In this document: positions 53,430-64,000 of the stretch, one piece after another | Numbering within the stretch: the first letter of the stretch is position 1 | Layout of the letters: each line of letters begins with the position of its first letter | Assembly (NCBI GenBank): GCA_035772405.1 | Contig: JAYKKM010000339.1 | Location: 1,576,001 to 1,640,000, forward strand | Length of the DNA stretch: 64,000 bases | Origin: Chrysogorgia sp. JL179-B06 | Taxonomy: Eukaryota; Cnidaria; Anthozoa; Scleralcyonacea; Chrysogorgiidae | Direction of reading: 5' to 3' | Made by a program: the position numbers and the translations under genes | The notes under the pieces: model-generated | What the model was told of the DNA's origin: nothing | Databases searched by the model: none | Seen by the model: the letters and a program-made list of their open reading frames with translations, nothing else

Positions 53430-55385
53430 TATTGGAAACTTGGAATTCTTCATGTATCAACTCTTTTTTACACTTTCGTACGTCACGTCAACACTGAACT
53501 GATACGAATATAGTTTTGTCCGAAGCAAATTCTTCTATTTGATATAAAATCTTGTCTACCAGCTCTCATCAACTCTCATCCTTATTTTTTAAGCTCTTTA
53601 GGGAGGTTAAAGTTACTCCAATTCCAGGGCCGTACTCAGACAATTTTACAGGTCATGGGTGTAAGCTCACTTCAACCGACTGACACACGAGCTTGTACCG
53701 ACTACATCCTATCGATCGAAGCTTGTCAAAATATTGTCTTTCCGTTGGGTGCCTACTAAAATGACCCTGGTCAGCTGATGAAATAGCTAATTAGTCCTAC
53801 GTTAATAACGCACTCTCAATACGAAATGAAAACATGATGACATTTTAATAAATTTATGTCTGGTGTTCTCTCGTTGATTACATTTACATATAAACAAAAC
53901 ATTTTACATCAACATTAGATTTGCGAGTCTTAAATTTGGTAGTTTGAAATTAATTTGAACTGTTAAGTGCTAAAAGTTAATGATTCTACTTGTCCGTGTT
54001 AAATCGAACATGTCTAAAATATAACTTCTGCCGACTAAAATATAACTTCTGCCGACTGAAAATCGTAAAAAGATTTTGGGCGGCTGCTGCACCCCCCCAC
54101 ACACTCCCCGTAGCTTCGGGCCTGTCCAAATCACTGCTCCTTTATAACTAAATGCTTTTTTCCGGGAATTAGTAGAAAGCAAAAGCTAGTAGTCTCGTTT
54201 GGTAATAATGAATCTGATCTTTTTTAGTAAAGAGATCAGTTTCTAATAATCCTAGCACCATATCATGGCTATATAACCCTATATATAAATATACATAGTT
54301 GTTGGTGTCTTCTATATCTAAATTTGGTAAGCCTATATTTTTCCAATGAATTGGTAGATCTAAATTCATATTCCGTAATTATTCTTGCTGCTCTAATTGG
54401 GACCCCTGTAATTTATCGCAAAGAGTGACGCCATGACATCTCCAAACTTGGGAATCATAACTCGACATCAATTGAACAAGGAGAGCTAAGAGGTGTCTAA
54501 CTTTAGACCGGTCTGTATTTATTCATTTTAAGGTCGACTATAATGCATGAGGCGGCCTCAGCCTTAGTTTCAAATATGACCACCCGTTGATCCATTCAGG
54601 AGCAATTATAGATCATACCATCCACTTTTGAAACCACATTTAAAGACAGAAATACAAACCGGTTGCTCTAAAATCTCTTTAAATATAATGTCGAAGGTTT
54701 ATATTGTGTGTACTTGTAGCTTGTTATCAAATTGAAAGGTTTTTTTTAGAACGAAACTATTGTATATGATGAACTTCTCTTTAAATATTATAATGTCGAA
54801 GGTTTATATTGTGTGCCGTACTTGTATATTGTTATCAAATTGAAAGGGGATTTTTAACGGAACGAAGCAATTGTATATGATGAACTTTCCAGTCTGAATA
54901 TATATGCAAATAGTAAAGTATAGACGTGTGTTCTATAATTATATCCCCATCCATGTTAATATTACGATTCCTGTTATATTCTTAAAACTTTTAAAAGGCT
55001 CAACATAAGAAGAAGGGTCGGACTTAGATATTGTTTACATGGGGAATCTGTCCGGCGGAATCACACCGGTCTGAAGTGATCAGGTCGTTTAGCAACCGAT
55101 CTGAGTTATTCAAGCTGGACCATGTGACCAACATACAGGAAAAACACTGCAGTGCATCCAAACTTAATCAATAGAAACTGAACTGGGGTCTGCCTTGTGT
55201 GCACACACTCCCACTCTCATACAAACATCTTGTCTGCCAGCTATCATTATATCATGATTTCATCATTGTCCGGTATTCCGAATAATTTTTCTGAGGATAT
55301 GAGCTTGACGATCGTCCATGTATCGTCTGTCTACTCCAAGCTCTCCCACACTCACTACACTGTACAGCAGTGTATATATTAGATG
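53430..55385. other. Inter-ephrin region, right part: LINE remnant and minor duplications
   Basis: 53965-54375: minus-strand LINE relic (KDQIHYYQTRLLAFAF, then SRKKAFSYKGAVIW after a frameshift). 54675-54890: tandem duplication of a ~105-bp block (ATAATGTCGAAGGTTTATAT ... TTGTATATGATGAACTT). 55260-55330 carries the SINE tail GAGCTTGACGATCGTCCATG. No exon is seen. Confidence 0.6.
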
Positions 55386-55387
55386 TG

Positions 55388-55852
55388 TGTGAAGTTGATC
55401 ATCCAGGTTGTTCAAGACTACAACAGTTGCAGTCTTGAGAAAGACTATTGTTGGTGAACAACAACAGTCTTTCTCGACAATAGTCTTTCTCAAGACTACA
55501 ACAACTTGGACGATCAACTTCATACATCCAATGATCATACTCCTAAGCACATTGATAATAAATATGAAAGCTGCTAAGTTCTCAAAAGAACTGGATATAA
55601 TATGAAAAGGAGAAATCAGAGAACTTCAATGTGTTGAAAAATACTTAAGTAAGAGTACTTACGTATATTTATGAACGATGTGTCTTTCTTCAGGTGAGAT
55701 GACTTGAAGAAAGACACATGCATCGTCCAAAACGTCATCCAGGAATATACGTAAGTACTCTTCCTTAAGTATTTTTCAACACATTGAAGTTCTCTTATTT
55801 CTCCTTTTCATATTATATCCAGTTCTTTTGAGTACTTAGCAGCTAACATTCC
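55388..55852. mobile_element. Two adjacent foldback elements
   Basis: 55388-55530: GAAGTTGATCATCCAGGTTG ... AGTCTTGAGAAAGACTATTG and inverse. 55564-55848: AAAGCTGCTAAGTTCTCAAA ... AATACTTAAG and inverse, the intact form of the outer MITE at 18.56 kb. Confidence 0.8.
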
Positions 55853-56773
55853 TACGTCGTATATATATTAATACATTCTCACATCATTGTTTGCCCAGGA
55901 GCAAGCCGCGAGTTCAAGTCAACATTACGTTGCATTCTCTAACGAAGGACCTTCGCTATAGACATGAACCTCCACACTATTTCAACACTACATCAACTCC
56001 TTTTAGAGTATTTGATTTGGGCATCTCCTTTGTGTACCACACACACAATGGACACAGACTACGTTATAGACACATCAAGGTTATTTTCTCGGGATTCAGA
56101 AGCTTTACAAGAACAAAAACCCCAACCATAACCCAAATAAAAACTCGAGTCCTAACCCTAATATAAAGTAATACTAACCCTACTTCTAAACTAAATATTT
56201 CAATGATGTAATATTCTGTGTCCGGTACACGAAGTAGCAACCTTGTGATTTGTTATTTCTACACTACCTATTATATGCAGTACAACACTTTATAAGTTTC
56301 ACTTATATTAATAGTAGATCTGAGCTATCGCTGAAAGTGAAATAGAAAGCTTTCCTTTGTAGCGAAAATGTTGAACAAATAACCCAGTATATTACAGAGG
56401 ACGACGTTGAAACGCCGGAGACAATCCTATCTAGGCGTGTGCGGAACATCAGCGGGGGTTTCCATTTGTTTTACATGTTAGGGTTCAGTGCATTTCTAAT
56501 TGCAACCACTTAGACACGAGTATAATGTAAGGGCGTCTGATGATTTGAATAAATTTACGTCAGAGCGCTGATACAACTGTTCACGAAGAGTATCAAGCTG
56601 TGAATCACATCGATTATACATCTATTTATTTTCCTGTCTACAACTAAAGGTGTTTAACCTATGACAAACTGCCATTCTAGAAAAACCTGAGTGCTGATCG
56701 CATACTGACATCGATATATTATTACTCAATTCCAAGCCGTTGGTAAACAAAATTACATCGATTGTATCTCAAT

Positions 56774-63432
<6,659 letters not shown>

Positions 63433-63734
63433 GTAAGTACATAAGTGTATAATTTCATAGGTCAATTCCATCAATCTTTTTTCCTTTTTTTTGGATGCAA
63501 GGTCATAATAACTTTATTGGGAAATTAAAAAAAACTACCTACAGTATATAACCCAAAGGGGAAAGGTGCGAAAAATACGTTAGCATCCTTCAAACGTGAA
63601 CTATCAACATTCAGTTCCCAGTAGACTGTCGGTTGTATCTTGTTTTCTTTGTAAATAATTTTTATATTGTATTAATTTTTGTTCGGCTCTTATGAAAAGC
63701 AATTATGTAAATTGATAAGATTCCGAACTGAAAT

Positions 63735-63899
63735 AAATTTTCTCTCTCTCTCTCCATCTCTCCATCTCTATCTCTCTCTCCATCTCTCTCTCTCCATCTC
63801 TCTCTCTCCATCTCTCTCTCTATCTATCTCTCCATCTCTATCTCTCTCTCTCTCTACTATACCTCTCTCTCTCTCCATCTCTCTCTCTCTCTACTATAC

Positions 63900-63937
<38 letters not shown>

Positions 63938-64000
63938 CTCTCTCTCTATCTCTATCTATCTCTCTCTCTATCCCTTTCTATCTCTCTATTTCTCTCTTTC
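63735..64000 (+). repeat. CTCTCTAT/CTCCAT microsatellite at right edge
   Basis: (CT)n with CCATCTCTCTCT and TATATATA blocks, running off the window. It lies in ephrin-2 intron 3. 63440-63730 before it is unique AT-rich sequence. Confidence 0.9.

Overview
This is metazoan nuclear DNA. It has spliced genes with GT-AG introns, long repeat-filled introns, and no operons or ribosome binding sites. It is AT-rich and crowded with tRNA-derived SINEs, CR1/L2-like LINE 3' ends, Penelope-like elements, foldback MITEs and mini/microsatellites. Together with the gene set (a single BORA, MZT1, ephrins) this suggests a marine invertebrate such as a cnidarian; the species cannot be named from the sequence.

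Five protein-coding genes were assembled by hand from exon homology, splice sites and intron phase. (1) 70-3137 (+): the 3' half of a mitochondrial 3-ketoacyl-CoA thiolase (ACAA2). (2) 4669-5111 (-): complete two-exon MZT1, a gamma-tubulin-complex subunit. (3) 5534 to about 29.1-29.25 kb (+): BORA, the Aurora-A/Plk1 activator, in 14 exons. It starts 422 bp from the MZT1 ATG, head to head; from memory the human genes are also neighbours. Both act in mitotic spindle assembly. (4) 47974-33836 (-): an ephrin with nine or ten exons. After the signal peptide and four-cysteine ephrin domain it has a fibronectin type III domain, then a transmembrane helix and an acidic tail. All splice junctions keep the frame. 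(5) 56774 to beyond the right edge (+): the first three exons of a second ephrin, divergent from gene 4, with the same intron phases.

The rest is repeats. BORA introns hold a 5.4-kb satellite with a foldback-like right end (8.15-13.6 kb), LINE remnants, a Crypton-like ORF, nested foldback MITEs, a Penelope-like element with a hammerhead-like motif, tRNA-like arrays, and a 2.3-kb terminal-inverted-repeat transposon. Between BORA and the ephrins (29.3-33.8 kb) lie MITEs and a LINE whose 3' UTR is tandemly expanded. The ephrin locus (33.8-64 kb) holds SINE families, TTATCC minisatellites, a duplicated 48-bp micro-exon, Mutator-like MITEs with 10-bp target duplications, and a minisatellite-bearing inverted-repeat element filling an intron.

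The main candidate novelty is the ephrin-FN3-transmembrane protein and its divergent paralogue. No database search was possible, so family calls rest on recognised motifs and novelty is not established.
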